NCBI RefSeq assembly: GCF_905404315.1
Contig: NC_066265.1
Span: forward strand, 27,800,501-27,864,500
Origin: Leptidea sinapis
Lineage: Eukaryota > Arthropoda > Insecta > Lepidoptera > Pieridae
Direction: 5' to 3'
DNA length: 64,000 nucleotides
The notes under the pieces are model-generated. The model was not told the DNA's origin and did not search any database. It worked only from the letters and a program-made list of their open reading frames with translations. Below, one piece after another: positions 21,404 through 33,104 of this stretch. The translations under genes and the position numbers were made by a program. How positions within the stretch are numbered: position 1 is the stretch's first letter; the number at the start of each line of letters is the position of its first letter.

Positions 21404-21625
21404 CTAGCTGACCCGACAGACTCTGTTCTGTCAATAGAAAAAACATTAAAACAATTATTATGTTATATCTCAAAGGGTTTAGACAGCGTTTTCGTTGAAA
21501 GTTCCTAGACGGCTTTATTTTTCCGACACCTCCAACAAATATCGTTCACCATTGGTGAAAACGACATGAAATCGGTGCAGTAGTTTTAGTAACGCGGCGG
21601 AGGATTGATTTATAATTATTATTAT
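21404..21625 (-). mobile_element. Helitron-like remnant
   Basis: The minus-strand 3' end is CTAG at 21404-21407, preceded by agagtctgtcgggtcag. The interior has the alternate-strand block cgacatgaaatcggtgcagt. The 5' end is not definable. Confidence 0.55.
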
Positions 21626-21734
21626 TATTATAAATAAATTTCCTACATATTTGTAGTGATATTCGCCTAGTATCGGAATACGCTCGATGTCCTCCACTTC
21701 CATAAAAAATATAAGGGGCAATAATGTTATTTTT

Positions 21735-22005
21735 AACCGACTTCAAAAAAGGAGGGGATTCTCAATTCTTCGGTATGTTTTTTTTATTATTAATGTTACC
21801 TCAAAACTTATTTTGATAATTCTTTTTTTATTTGAAAGCTGGTGCTTCCCGTGTGGTCTCATTGTAATTTGGTTCGGTTCCGAAAATAACAATAACTAGA
21901 ATTAGATTAATTAATTAAAATGTATAAGAATACGCAATTATTTTTATACTTTTTAATGCGTATTTTGTCTATTGTTTTGGAATAGTGTTTTTGAAGTCGG
22001 TTGTT
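21735..22005. mobile_element. Repeat F, copy with terminal inverted ends
   Basis: The ends aaccgacttcaaaaaa and ttttttgaagtcggtt-type (ending 22005) are inverted. The left part, ggaggggattctcaattctt, resembles 22914-22960 and 45140-45180; the right part, ataagaatacgcaattattt, resembles 5530-5560. The GC-rich core is missing here. Confidence 0.55.
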
Positions 22006-22389
22006 CTTTTTTATTCGACGTTGTTTCGATTTCAACGATTATCGATACCCCGCAATTATCTATACTATCCTTTACCTGCAAGTTCTGCTCGTATGTGTAT
22101 TCCAATTTCTCATAAATATAAATAAAAGCCAATAAAAATAATTATATAGTTGACAGGCAGAGAGGCAGGCATATGCATGAGTGATTCTATAATGGATGCA
22201 AATTCTTTTTACTCGAGCGCACAAAACCTTAAGACATATGTATGTGTGTATATATGATGCATATGAAATGAAAACGCCTCTGTCACCTCAAGAATTTTGG
22301 AAACGATATTCATGTTAATTAGTTTAATATTTACAATACTATGATGATATTAAATTAAAACTATCTTTATGGGGAAATGTACTAAGAAT
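22006..22389. other. Nothing recognised
   Basis: No gene or family recognised. Confidence 0.4.
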
Positions 22390-22530
22390 ACTGGCTGCGT
22401 TCGATAGCTAGGTGATCCGTTGACCGAAATAGCTGCCAGCGATTGGGTTATCAGTAGCTCTATTGAGGCGACAGAGACAGTATTTTGTACATTCTCCGGG
22501 CCTCTGGGCCCCACGAGCCAAGTGTCTCGT
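22390..22530 (-). pseudogene. LINE C C-terminal fragment
   Basis: The minus strand reads ACTGATAACC-type codons ending in PIAGSYFGQRIT, matching the 11900 copy, then a small deletion before NAASIL. Both ends are truncated. Confidence 0.5.
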
Positions 22531-22913
22531 TACCAAACAGCACAAAGATGTAACTCACTGATATACTAATGTTGTTCTTGAAAGCTAATTTTTGCGTGGT
22601 GGCCATCTTGGATTTCAAAAGTATTCCCAGATTCATTTCCTACTACCCAGAGATCCATGAAAACAATATCAATTTACAATGACAACTTTAATATTAGAAA
22701 AGATTTTGCGCGGCGGCCAGATGGCTGACATAATACAAGATTGGATTGCACAAATAATACGAAATTCGTTTTACGCCATTTCGAGAACCTTGGAAATGAA
22801 AATCCTTCCTTCCATAGCTTTATTTTACCGTACATGTTGCATTTGTTACATGTGGAACCGACCTCAATTTTTGTTATGCATTCAGGAATACTAAAAACTA
22901 TCTCTGTCCCATT
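22531..22913. other. Nothing firm recognised
   Basis: A gccatcttggatttcaaaa block near 22602 loosely recalls 11192-11212. Not enough to define a family. Confidence 0.3.
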
Positions 22914-23305
22914 TAACCGAGTTAAAAAAACGAGGAGGTTCTTAATTCGATGGTATTATTTTATGTTGTTTCCCCAGAAGTTTCGACTGGGTGAACCTGT
23001 TTTGATGGGATCTGTGGCAGAATTTCTAACTGTTTGTAATCAAATTGCAATGCACTTATGTTCGTTGCTGCATTGCAATATGTACCTATCATTATATTAC
23101 AATAATTTAAACTTGTTGAAAAACTGCTTTATAGTCTGTAGTAATGTAGTTATTTTTGGAGTCAGTGTCAGCCAAGGCAGGTTTGTGACTACAAACAGTT
23201 ATATGTGAGATGCGCTTGTGTCGCACGCGCGAGGGGACGTGACCAGGTGAGAGGCGAAGGCGGGGCCGCGGCGGGTTAGCACCGATTCTAAAAATAATAA
23301 TAATT
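22914..23305. mobile_element. Repeat F, copy with GC-rich core
   Basis: The left end ttaaccgagttaaaaaaacg and ggaggttcttaattcgatgg, the block taatcaaattgcaatgcact, and the GC-rich core (23195-23275: gcttgtgtcgcacgcgcgag, ggcggggccgcggcggg) match the 5061-5612 copy. The right inverted terminus is lost. The 155-codon ORF at 22741-23208 is not conserved in the other copy and is not called. Confidence 0.5.
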
Positions 23306-24130
23306 GTTACTACATTGTATTGTCGTAATAATTTGATTGTCTTTCACGTTTTTATTTTAGTTCTATACTCCTGACTACGTGTGTGCAGCATTAAATGATG
23401 GTCCGTTGAGTAGTTAAGACGAATTATTAATAAGTCTTATCAGTTTTGAAGTAAGTACGTTGTATGTATTTTGTTCACAGAAAGAAAACTAGAATCTAGA
23501 ACAAGGAAAAGCCCATCATAGCTAGATAGCTTAAGATTAGATAGATAGATAGAAGAAGATTCTTCTTTATTATGTATCCTAAATATGCTATGGATTTATA
23601 TTGTTTTATAAAATCTAATATTTGATGCTTCAATAAAATCATATCTTTTAGGTCGTACAATAAATAGAAATTTGTTTTTTTTTTTTTCATTTAATTATGC
23701 CAATTTACCTCAAACCCAGTTAGCTACTTCACTACAGCTGTGGTTCCTTTTTAAGTAAAACCTTATCCTTAAAATTAAACACAGTTTGCCAATAGACCTA
23801 TATCATACACAACACAATTATGAATGTTATATTTGTATTCTGTCCTTGTCATGTTTAATGCATGCGTACAGATACATAACTTAGAAAGAATAATTTATAG
23901 ACTGGTTTGCATACTATTCGATACAGTGACTTAATTAATATGTCAATTATAACATCTATATTCTACCGATTACCATATAACATTGTAGTAGAATTCCAGA
24001 GTAGACCAAACATAATATTAATAAGTGATAGGTCAATTATAATAGCAGGTATATGTATAAATTTTTTACATATTAAGGCACCCCTTATAACTCCTGCGAA
24101 GTAAGAAATTAATCATTTGACTTAAGAAAA
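23306..24130. other. AT-rich, nothing recognised
   Basis: Contains a short (gata)n-like microsatellite at 23535-23555 and a poly(T) run near 23675. No gene seen. Confidence 0.4.
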
Positions 24131-24415
24131 TCAGGGACGAGACGAGCAAGAGGTTCAACTGATGGTAATTGATATGCCGTGCTCATAACAACGCAGTGTC
24201 GCTCAGGATTATTGAAAAACCAAAAATTCTGAGAGGCACTACAACTGCGCTCGTCACCTCATTAAGTCTCATTTGCCCAGTAATTTCACTAGCTGCGGCG
24301 CCCTTCAGACTGAAACAAAGTAATGCTGACACATTACTGCTCCATGGCAGAAATAGGCGCCGTTGTGGTACCCATAATCTCTCCATTATCCGGTGCAAAG
24401 GAGCTTCCCACTGGT
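24131..24415 (-). mobile_element. SINE B
   Basis: It runs from gggacgagacgagcaag to gcttcccactggta, with the usual internal blocks ttctgagaggcactacaact and tctcatttgcccagtaattt. Confidence 0.8.
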
Positions 24416-24579
24416 AAATGTGACACTTACCTCGACGTATGCAAACTACATAATTGCGTAAGTTCTATACTAAATGGTTGAGTACTGCGAAAACTTTAGC
24501 ATGCTCTATTTTTCTTTGATTCTTCTAAGTTCTTTTAAGTCAAATAATTGGATGACATATCTTCTACCGTGTTACCATT

Positions 24580-26663
24580 GCATGGATATTTTTATACCAA
24601 ACTCTGTAGTACCGATCGGTGGCAGATCATAGCCCTGGTTCGATGTGTCAGTCAAAGCAGCAGCTGACTGCAAAAAACAGGCGTATCAAACTTGGAATGT
24701 GGCGCTGGGCTCAAAAGATCCGAACTGCAAAGTTTTAAAGTGGGAATATAACCGTGCCTCCAGATTTTTTAAGCGGCAAATCACCCGTGCGAAATCTTAG
24801 CATGTTTTCAAAATCGGTGAGCAGCTTTCCAGTTACCCGACTGGAACACTCAAGTTCTGGTCGTTGTCAAAACTTGCTCTTGGTAACTTCAACCAGCCGT
24901 CCCTGCCGCCGTTGCAAAAGAGGCACACTGGCCCACACGGCAAAAGAGAAAGCCGACCTCATGTGCGTTCTTTTCGCCTCCAACTCGACTCTTCATGACA
25001 ACGGAAAAACACCGCCGACCATCCCGCGGTGTCATAGCTCTATGCCTGAAGTACAGTTCAGATAGAAAACTGTCCGGCGAGCTCTGTTTCCGTTGGACAT
25101 CAGGAAGTCGAGCGGGCCGGATGGCATTTCTCCTAGTGCTTAGAACGTGTGCCCTTGAGTTGCCGCCGGTGCTCACGCGTTTATTCCAGTAAAAACTCTT
25201 ATTCAAAAGGTGTAGTCCCTGTCTCATGGAAGTCAGTCCTTGTCCATCCGATCCGAGAAAAAGGACACAGTTCGGATCTGACAAACTACAGGCCTATAGC
25301 TATTACCTCCCTGCTCTCCAAAATCATGGAGAGCATAATTAACCGCCAGCTCTTGGTATACCCAGAGGGTCACCAGTTGATCAACGACCGACAGTACGGC
25401 TTTCGCCATGGTCGATCGGCAGGTGACAATTACCGATTATTAGTGATCTTCTGGTATACCTAACGCAAAAGCAAGGGGGAAGGCCTGGCAGTTAGCCTGG
25501 ATATAGCGAAGGCCTTTGATCGTGTATCGCACAAGGCGCTTATTGCAAAAATTCCATCATTTGGGCTTCCCGAGAGCTTATGCAAGTGGACCTCCATCTT
25601 CCTCACTGGGCGCAGCATACAGGTCGCTATCGACGGTTATTGTTCGAATCCCAAGCCCTAAGCTATCTTCCACACTGTTTTTTCTGCATATCAATGATAT
25701 GTTGGACACCTCCAACATACATTGCTATGCAGACGACACCACGGGTGATGCCGTATACACGGGCTATGCAGGTCTCTCTAGGGAAATCGTCAACCAATGC
25801 CGGGAGAAACTTGTATCTTCTATCGAGTCCTCTCTTGAGAATGTCGCGGAATGAGGTAAATTGAGCCAATTTAACCCCCAGAAGACTCAAGTTTGCGCGT
25901 TTACCAAAGAAAAATATTTGTCGTATCACCGCTCTTCAACAACACTTCCCTTACAGTCTCGCCAAGTATCCGAATTCTGGGTCTCGATATCTCGAGTGAT
26001 TGCCAATTCCACGGCCATCTGGAGAGCAAAGCCAAATTGGCTTCGATGAAACTGGACGTCATAAATAGAGCACGGCAATACTCTAGCCGGCCCACATTCT
26101 AGCACTGTACAAAGCGCAGGTCCAGCCACATATGGAGTATTGCTGTCATCTCTGGTCTGGCGCACCCCAGTATCAGCTCGATCCATTTGACTGCGTCCAA
26201 CACAGAGCACCTCGAAATGTCGGGGACCCAGTGCTCTGTGAACGGCTGGATCACTTGGCGTTGCGTAGATTAAGTAGCTTCATTGTGTGTCCTCTACCGC
26301 ATTTATCATGGGGAGTGTTCCGAAGAGCTCTTTCACCTGATTCCTGCCGCCGAATTCCTCCTTCGCACGACATGCCACAAGTTAGGATCTCATCCCCACC
26401 ATCTGGACGTGTGGCAGTCCTCCAGGGTACGGTTTTTAAGGAGCTTTCTTCCACGTTCTACAAAGCTGTGGAATGAACTTCCTTGTGCGGTGTTTCCGGG
26501 CGATACGGTACTTTAAAAAACATCGCGTACACCTTCCTCAAAGGCCGGTTACGCTCCTGTGATTCCTCTGGTGTTGCAAGACCATGTGGACGGTGGTAAT
26601 TACTTAACAGCAGGTGACCTGTACGCTCGTTTTCTCCTTTGTCTTCTTTTTCCATAAAAAAAA
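24580..26663 (+). pseudogene. LINE A, second copy: 5'-truncated and decayed
   Basis: It begins catggatatttttatacca, equal to LINE A position 15567, and follows LINE A through the RT (SSGPDGI near 25110, YRPIAITS near 25290, KAFDRVSH near 25515, HCYADD near 25730) and C-terminal region to the poly(A) at about 26655. Several stops and frameshifts and a deletion in the middle of the RT (about 25640-25665) make it non-functional. It keeps intact two sites damaged in the first copy: GAG at the 16819 position, and the ccacatatggagtattgctg stretch. A flanking tacca(t/a)tg near each end may be an imperfect target-site duplication. Confidence 0.85.
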
Positions 26664-26689
26664 TACCAATGGATTGGTCTGAGTGGAAA

Positions 26690-26960
26690 TACCCGTGCTT
26701 GTATGTTTGTTTCCTGCCTGTAACATATAGCTCAAATGATTGCAAAACTGAAATGGGAGTCGGCATGTCACATAGTTTGACGGAAAGATGGCGTACCGGA
26801 AGACGCAATATTGGTAGGCCCCCCGCGAGATGGACCAACGATCTGGTCAAGATTGCCGGAATAGGTGGGATGAGGGCAGCGCAGGACCGATCGTCTTGGA
26901 GTTCTTTGGGGAGGCCTTCATACAGCACGATGTAATGAACACGTACTTCTGGATTCATTG
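26690..26960 (+). pseudogene. RTE-type LINE C-terminal tail
   Basis: The frame 26760-26935 reads ERWRTGRRNIGRPPARWTND, then LVKIAGIGGMRAAQDRSSW and SLGRPS, a typical RTE tail ahead of the 3' end. 5'-truncated. It adjoins the LINE A poly(A). Confidence 0.6.
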
Positions 26961-27057
26961 GTTTAAGGTGACAGATCTACTAGCCATTACGGGTGGTAAT
27001 GCTTTGCAAAATCATATAGAATATAATGTGAACCTTGTCTTACCAACCTTGTCTCAT

Positions 27058-27440
27058 GCCAGAAAGCAATGGAAAGGAGCGAACTAAAAATAAAAAGAAT
27101 ACATAAAGTAAAAAGTGAAGGGACATGACGAAAAACAAAGTTTGTAGTGCCTTACATTACGCTCTGAAACAGAAGTGGAAGTGGGCTGGACATATATATA
27201 AAGATGTAGAGACAATAGATGGACGTCAGAGGCAACTATGCGGGAAGGGCCAATAGGAAAAAGGAGAATAGGAAGTACTAGGAAAAGGTGGATAGAAGAC
27301 ATTCAAGCGAAAGCAGGATACTTATGGAAAAAGATAGCAATGGACAGAGAGGCATGGAACTTGCTGGAGGAGACCAATACCCAAGAAGGCGTTCCAATCA
27401 ATATTGAAGAAGACAGTACATTACAACAGTCATTAGTACA
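27058..27440 (+). pseudogene. RTE-type LINE C-terminal remnant (different copy)
   Basis: The frame 27238-27420 reads REGPIGKRRIGSTRKRWIED, then IQAKAGYLWKKIAMDREAWN and LLEETNTQEG, the same architecture as RTE tails but from a diverged family. The upstream part has KW-x-WAGHI-like codons in broken frame near 27170-27190. Confidence 0.5.
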
Positions 27441-28057
27441 AATAAAAATTATTATTTTATTATTATATATTGGAAACAAATAGGTTTTATTATTATTATA
27501 TTATATATAATATGAACCGCTAGCTCTTCATTCGTTGATCATTGATGGCATGTGCCTTCAGAGCCAGATCTTTCAAGTTCATTCAATGTAAGTACCAGCT
27601 GTTATAAATAAATAACATTAGGAAACTCAATAGTTTATCAAATAAAGTGTTTTCAGATATCGTCTCGCTGAAATACAATCTCGAGCGTTGAATTTGTTTT
27701 CAGTATCTATTTCGAGTATTTGTCACTGGAACGTTACACAATACAGGAATTCCATTCGTAATCGAATGTTACTTTGATGATTATTGGAAGTGAGTTTTCC
27801 GCGTAAACACGAGCTTAACGTTAAAATGAATTTAAACTAAAGAAAATAACGTAACATCATAGTTTACAGGAAGTTATTAAGTAGAATTTAATATTTTAGT
27901 AGATAATAATATTATGATATATAGTTAAAGGTAACCTAGATTACGATTTTGTGTTAGCTGCCGCCCGCAACGTCGTCTGCGTGGAAGCTATAAAGCTGCA
28001 AAAACACTATGCGTACGTCACAGTAATAAGCCTAAATAAATAAAATAAGCCTAAACA
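27441..28057. other. Nothing recognised
   Basis: AT-rich unique-looking DNA leading up to the outer edge of the palindrome. A local direct repeat (aagcctaaa, twice between 28028 and 28056) lies at the edge. Confidence 0.4.
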
Positions 28058-28139
28058 TAAATTATGATAGTGATTTATGGATTAATTAAATGATTAAATT
28101 ATGCATTAAAAAATATTTACAAAGATTTTCTTTTTTCAT

Positions 28140-28257
28140 GAGCTTTTTTTTTGAAGTCGCTTCTGTAGCGGCGTTGAGCACTTTTCTTGGGATGGGTATA
28201 AAATGTTAAACTCGCGTCAGGACACGTGGCCTGATCGAAAATTCGTAAGACGGTCGT
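28140..28257. repeat. Repeat X, 5' part (interrupted copy)
   Basis: It carries ggcgttgagcacttttcttg, aaactcgcgtcaggacacgt, ggcctgatcgaaaattcgta, then breaks. The family continues only at about 28935 (taattgtcatttttg...cgtgcgaaattattccc). About 680 bp is inserted between. The mirror copy is at 39048-39165 and 38260-38370. Confidence 0.6.
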
Positions 28258-28464
28258 TAAAATTATGGAAGTAAGAGTTATACTTCTAACTAAAATAGTT
28301 TGGCTATTTCAACTTAATGATCATACGGTCATTGGACCTGTGGTTGGATCATTGATTTTGTTAAGCCGAAACACTGCGAGGTCGAGGGATCAAACCTGAG
28401 CCGTGAAATATTTTTACAGTTGAATTATTAGGCTTAAAGCATTGTCATTAACGAAGACTCTCCC

Positions 28465-28706
28465 TTTTCTTCGTCTTCTCTCTCCTTCCCACAAGCACAC
28501 AGCCGGTCCGAGGTCCGAGTCTACTAGGAGACTCCTAGTCTTTGCGGCCTCCACGGCCCATGTCCTATGTCGCTGTAAAAGCCATGGCTAACAGCATAGA
28601 GGAGGTTTTAGCCGGTATGGGGTGTCCGCTAACGCTCGAGTCCGACATATTACGCCCCGTTTCGGGGCGTAAATACGTAAATGTATTTCCTAGTCTAAAA
28701 AAAAAA
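28465..28706 (+). mobile_element. Repeat E with 12-bp target-site duplication
   Basis: A 242-bp element from ttttcttcgtcttctctctc to a poly(A) end is flanked by gaagactctccc at 28453-28464 and 28707-28718. The poly(A) tail plus the duplication shows it arrived by target-primed retrotransposition; it is probably the 3' end of a LINE. It contains ccacggcccatgtcctatgt, cgctgtaaaagccatgg, agcatagaggaggttttag, and an internal hairpin acgccccgtttcggggcgt. Confidence 0.85.
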
Positions 28707-29139
28707 GAAGACTCTCCCTAAGGCGATAGTTACACTTGTATTTCTTTATTAGTTTTTTTTTGTTTAATTAATAATTTTGTTTCTTACTTCAGCTACCATA
28801 AACCTATTGTATCAGTTTTAGAGATAGGTGAAAGAGCCGTTGAAATTATTGATGAAAGTTGATTTTTCTGAGAGATAAACTTTTTAATGTAAAATAATTG
28901 TCATAGTTCTGAAGTGCAATTTTTTTATGTAATATTAATTGTCATTTTTGTGTACGATAGCGCAGTAAATGAATATTGTATTTTACCACACAAATGCTTC
29001 GATTCGTGCGAAATTATTCCCTAATCATTCCAACATATTCAAAAAGGCACATCGAATTTTTTTCTACTCATAAATTGGTACTGTAATGGTAGGCATATCA
29101 TAGTTAATTTAATAAATAAGGGTAAACTCAAAATTTAGA

Positions 29140-30345
29140 ATAGAATAGAATAAAAATTTATTGATAACAAAAACCACCACCACACAATTATTAAAATGAT
29201 ACAAACCAAAATAAGTAATAATTTCTTAGAACTAACAAATAAAACAAATTAAATAATACAATTTATAGCTTAAAACGAAAAAGGTACTGTGCGGCAGTGA
29301 ATGTCACCAAATATAGCTAACTCAATAAAAAGCTGCAATGGCGTGGTGCCAACGTAGCACTGGTTTTCAGTTTTCAATATTCAATTTCGAAAACTCTCTC
29401 TCCTCGTGTCAGTTTCCTCAGTGCTATGGTCGTGATCATCTCGACAGAGTACTTTTTTGCGTATTATTTGCCGCCATCTGCCCCTATCGGAAGCAGAGTG
29501 TAAAGTGGACAGTGGTTTCAAGGGCAGTGCGAATCTGATTGGTCCATCGCATGGGGCTCCTTCCTCTTGGTCTTCTTCCCTCCACCTTCCCTGTTACCAT
29601 CAGTCTCTCCAGGTTGTCTTCATCCCTTCTGGCGATGTGGCCGAAGTATTCTAGGACCCTACGCAAGCAGATGATAGAGAGCCTAGTCACAATGCCCAGC
29701 CGTTTCAGGATCGACACATTAGTTCAGTGTGCTGTCCAAGGTATTCCCAACATCCTTCTCCAGCACCACATTTCGAAGGCATCGATTCGTTTTCGGTCGG
29801 CTTTCTTTAAGGTCCATGTTTCAGCGCCATCTATGAAAATGCAAAACACCAGTGATCGCACAAGATTGGTCTTGGTTTTTATGCTGATGGTTCTACTCTT
29901 CCATACTTTGTCTAATTGTGACATGGCGCCTTTTGCCATGCCGATCCTACGACGAATCTCTCCCTCCCAAGAACCATCCTTGCAGATTTCAGAGCCCAGT
30001 TATTTGAATTTGTTGACCATTTCTAATTGTAGTGTTCCGGTAAGCTCCAACCTGTCAGACCGATCCACAACCATAACCTTAGTTTTAGACCTGTTTATAG
30101 CGAGACCCAGCTCAGTGCTGACGCTCTCCATCCTGCTAAGAAGTTCATGCATTTCGGCCTCGTTGGCTGCCAATAGAGTAATGTCGTTAGCATAGCGTAA
30201 GTTTGTAAGTTTATGCCCGCCAATCTTGATTCCACCGCTCCAGCCGTCGCAGGTCTTTCGTACGATGTACTCGCCGTATACGTTGAACAGGAAACGTCGA
30301 AATCTAGGCGTCATGAATATACGGGTCGTCGTAGGTGGACCAGCT
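29140..30345 (-). pseudogene. RTE-type retrotransposon, 5'-truncated (left arm)
   Basis: The minus strand encodes FLFNVYGEYIVRKTCDGWSG, then GGIKIGGHKLTNLRYAND, the RT active-site motif with YAND in place of YADD, then INRSKTKVMVVDR, KFK-stop-LGSEI, GAETWTLKKADRKRIDAFEM, WCWRRMLGIPW and EYFGHIARR, RPRGRSPMRW. There are two nonsense codons (after NKFK and after PWTAH) and a frameshift near 29505. The 3' tail is ttttattctattctattct, an RTE-like microsatellite end. It begins inside the RT domain. The 218-codon ORF on the opposite strand is a shadow. Confidence 0.8.
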
Positions 30346-31499
30346 CATTCTGTGTCCAAACACAAATGTTAAGCTTAAGTTAACGAAAATTTGCATTTAA
30401 GTATTAATATTAGTTAAAATTTAAATTTAAATACATAAACATTGACACACAGGTGAAATTTATAGGTTTGACTTAAATAAACATAGCTGTTAGGGATGCT
30501 ATTTGAAATCTCATTACTGGCGGAAATATAGACCGGGTTTTTACTTTACGATATTTTAACGATCTTGAAAGATATAAAGCCAGGATTTGGACCTTTTATT
30601 TGTCATTGAGTATGGTTTATGGCAGCTTTTATTTTTCATATAGGTACGTTATAGGTGTTGGGACGTAAAATTAGCATAAACAAAATAAATTTTGTTGATA
30701 CATTTCTTTATAATACATGTGTCAATTTTTTTTTCATTTTAAAAGTTCTTTACGACTAGTACGGAAGTCTCAATAGGCAAAAAAAAAATAAAGAAATTGG
30801 GACTCTTGCTGTCAAACAATAAGGTGTAATTCGGATCGCACAGGAACCTGCATTTTTATTCGCCTAGAAGTTGCCTCTCTTTCTACCGCGTGACTCTTAC
30901 CTCTTCTGACAACATTAGGGTTGACTTCTTTACCTAAAACTACCTACCTAGTATAAGGTCATCTTATAAAAATAGCTCAGTTTTTTTCTATAATATAAAT
31001 AGGCATGTAATCTTTCGTTGTCAAACCTACATTAGTTGCAGATAGTAATGTACGTGTTGGAAGACCACAACATAGTCAAACCTACATAAAAGGAAATAAA
31101 TAGGTAGCTATCATGAATGGTAATTTCATTATAATAATAATCACTTTAAATTAGATTTCATCAGCGTCTTAAAGGAAGCTTAATAGATTTAAATTTGGAT
31201 CACAATGACCTTTAATATGCTTTTCTTTATAATTGTTTCTCTATTTTTAATATATCCGTCGGATCTGTGAAGTAGGTGACAAGAAAGATCGCGCGTGCGT
31301 CACTGCTCACGCATGAGTCCCTCCTGGCTGGCCAACTCTGTAGAGGCCGCCACACGTATTTACGATTTCGATACCCACACGAGGAGTGAGACAGGTTTTC
31401 AACTTAAGTCAAAAATTTAAAGGAAGTACCTTACTTGATTATATATGATATTCAAAAGAATTGTTAAAAAACGTTTGTATGGTAAAGGTTACTATAACA
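30346..31499. other. Arm interior without recognised features
   Basis: No ORF or known family. A moderately GC-rich patch at 31255-31385 (gatcgcgcgtgcgtcactgc, ccctcctggctggccaac) is unassigned. Mirrored at 35806-36959. Confidence 0.4.
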
Positions 31500-31745
31500 T
31501 AAATGACTTTCTTAATGATACCACAGATTGGGAATGGAGTGACCGCCCTCAGGCTATTAAATAATAAGTTTAATTGCACAATATTACTAAGTAAACAATT
31601 TTTTTCGATGAAAAAAAAGGTCGCTGAGTTTGTTACGCCCTATTTTCTCTGGTCTGAGGCATTCATTTTGGAATGGGTGGTAGTTTTTGACTTTCAATGT
31701 CACATCCTATTTTGAATAAAAATATTTTAATTTGAATATTTGAAT
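31500..31745 (+). repeat. LINE-like 3' end, unassigned
   Basis: It ends ttgaataaaaatattttaat, ttgaatatttgaatttga, an AATAAA-containing short-repeat tail of the sort found at LINE 3' ends. A 70-codon ORF inside is not convincing. Mirrored at 35560-35805. Confidence 0.35.
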
Positions 31746-32018
31746 TTGATACAGTCATAGAAATAACTATCTTAAATTTAATACATTTCAACGGCGACAT
31801 TTCCTTATACTCGTAGAAACGATGTGGTCAATGATTATGTTTTAAAATCAGAGATTTATAAAACTTGTAATAATAACAGATGATTGATATTTTAATGTGT
31901 ACCTTTGGACAGGTAGGTAACATTTGTTTAGTAAAATATTCAAAATGCTTCGCTTAGTATTAAGTAATCATTAATTTATTATTGATGTAATAGGGAATGA
32001 GTTAATCCTTATTTATTA

Positions 32019-32335
32019 TCTAATATATAAAATTCTCATGTCGCGGTGTTTGTAGCTAAACTCTTTTGAAACAGCTTGACCGATTCTCATGAAATTTTGA
32101 GTGCATATTGGGTAAGTCTGAGAATCGGACAATATCTATTTTTCATCCCCCTAAATGTTAAGGGTGGTTCACGCCAATTTTTTTTTAATTTTTTTGACAT
32201 TTTTTTTGTAAATTTGTTTGATTATGAGTCAGCATTAAAAATACATAGAACTTAAATTTCACCCATCTACAATCAACAGTTACTTTTGTATCGCCATTTT
32301 AATATCGGCAATACAACGTTTGCTGGGTCAGCTAG
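32019..32335 (+). mobile_element. Non-autonomous Helitron (left arm)
   Basis: It starts TCTAATATATAAAATTCTC after A and ends caacgtttgctgggtcagCT plus AG before T. The interior has cagcttgaccgattctcatg and ttttcatccccctaaatgtt. No coding capacity. Mirrored at 34970-35286. Confidence 0.75.
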
Positions 32336-32689
32336 TATTATATATAATCGTTTTTGAAGGTAGGATAAAATATGTGTGCATGATAAAGGCATCTTTCAAG
32401 GCAAGGTAATTGCTTTTATGGGGATAGAATACGCCTGAGCTTTTTAATCATAATATACATTAAACACTGATAAAGTAACTGAATGTTTGAAAATAATCCG
32501 TTAGAAATAGCCAAAGCTGCTGCAAATTAGCGCTTTGTGCGCATGACGTCCTAGCTCAAAACTATCATCAAAAAATATAATATTTAACATCAAAATACTG
32601 ACGTTATAATGTTTATTAAAAATTATCTGACTCTTATATTAATTATTTGCAAATAGTTAAGATTTCAGAGTTATTAATTTGCTTATGTT

Positions 32690-33100
32690 TGTTACTCTTA
32701 CCTTTAGGGCTATATTTCACCGGGACACCGCGGTGGTGCAACCAGTCACCGCTACCAGTAATATATACAGCTCTAGAGTTTATTATGTTATTATGTATTA
32801 CTCACCTGGTGACCAGCTCGGACGCGTCACGACACTGGTGTCTAGTTTGGTAACTTACGGGCACCAGGTTGACTCATACTAATTACTTATTAGTTTCTAG
32901 TTAGGTATAAGTGGCGGCATGTAAGTCTAGCGCTGACATTACTGCGCAGAAGTCAAAAGTAAGGTATCTGCGGGGGGTTAGAGGGGTGAAGGACAAGCTG
33001 CGTAGTGCCGATTGGCTCGCCAGTCGTATTCCGTCCCCCGTACCGATACGGCACCCCGGACACTTCCTGTGTACAGTCACGTTCTAAATTGTATTGTTAT
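32690..33100. other. GC-richer unassigned segment in arm
   Basis: Compared with its surroundings, 32700-32890 and 32920-33085 are GC-rich (caccgggacaccgcggtggt, ctcggacgcgtcacgacact, ttccgtcccccgtaccgata). ORFs of 67-68 codons are short and have no recognisable domain. It could be a captured gene fragment or an upstream region. Mirrored at 34205-34615. Confidence 0.35.
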
Positions 33101-33104
33101 TAAA

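Noticed and set aside
22741..23208. 155-codon ORF
   Set aside because: Spans the boundary of repeat F, shows no domain, and is not kept in the related copy at 5061-5612.
26458..26958. 166-codon minus-strand ORF
   Set aside because: Bridges the LINE A tail and an RTE tail on the opposite strand; a chimera of two insertions.
29539..30195. 218-codon ORF (and its mirror at 37110-37766)
   Set aside because: It is antisense to the RTE coding frame, which has recognisable RT and C-terminal motifs. It exists because that frame is depleted of certain codons. No domain of its own.
32647..32882. Overlapping ORFs of 67-68 codons in the arms
   Set aside because: Short, overlapping in two frames, no recognisable domain. 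Identity in both arms only reflects the palindrome.
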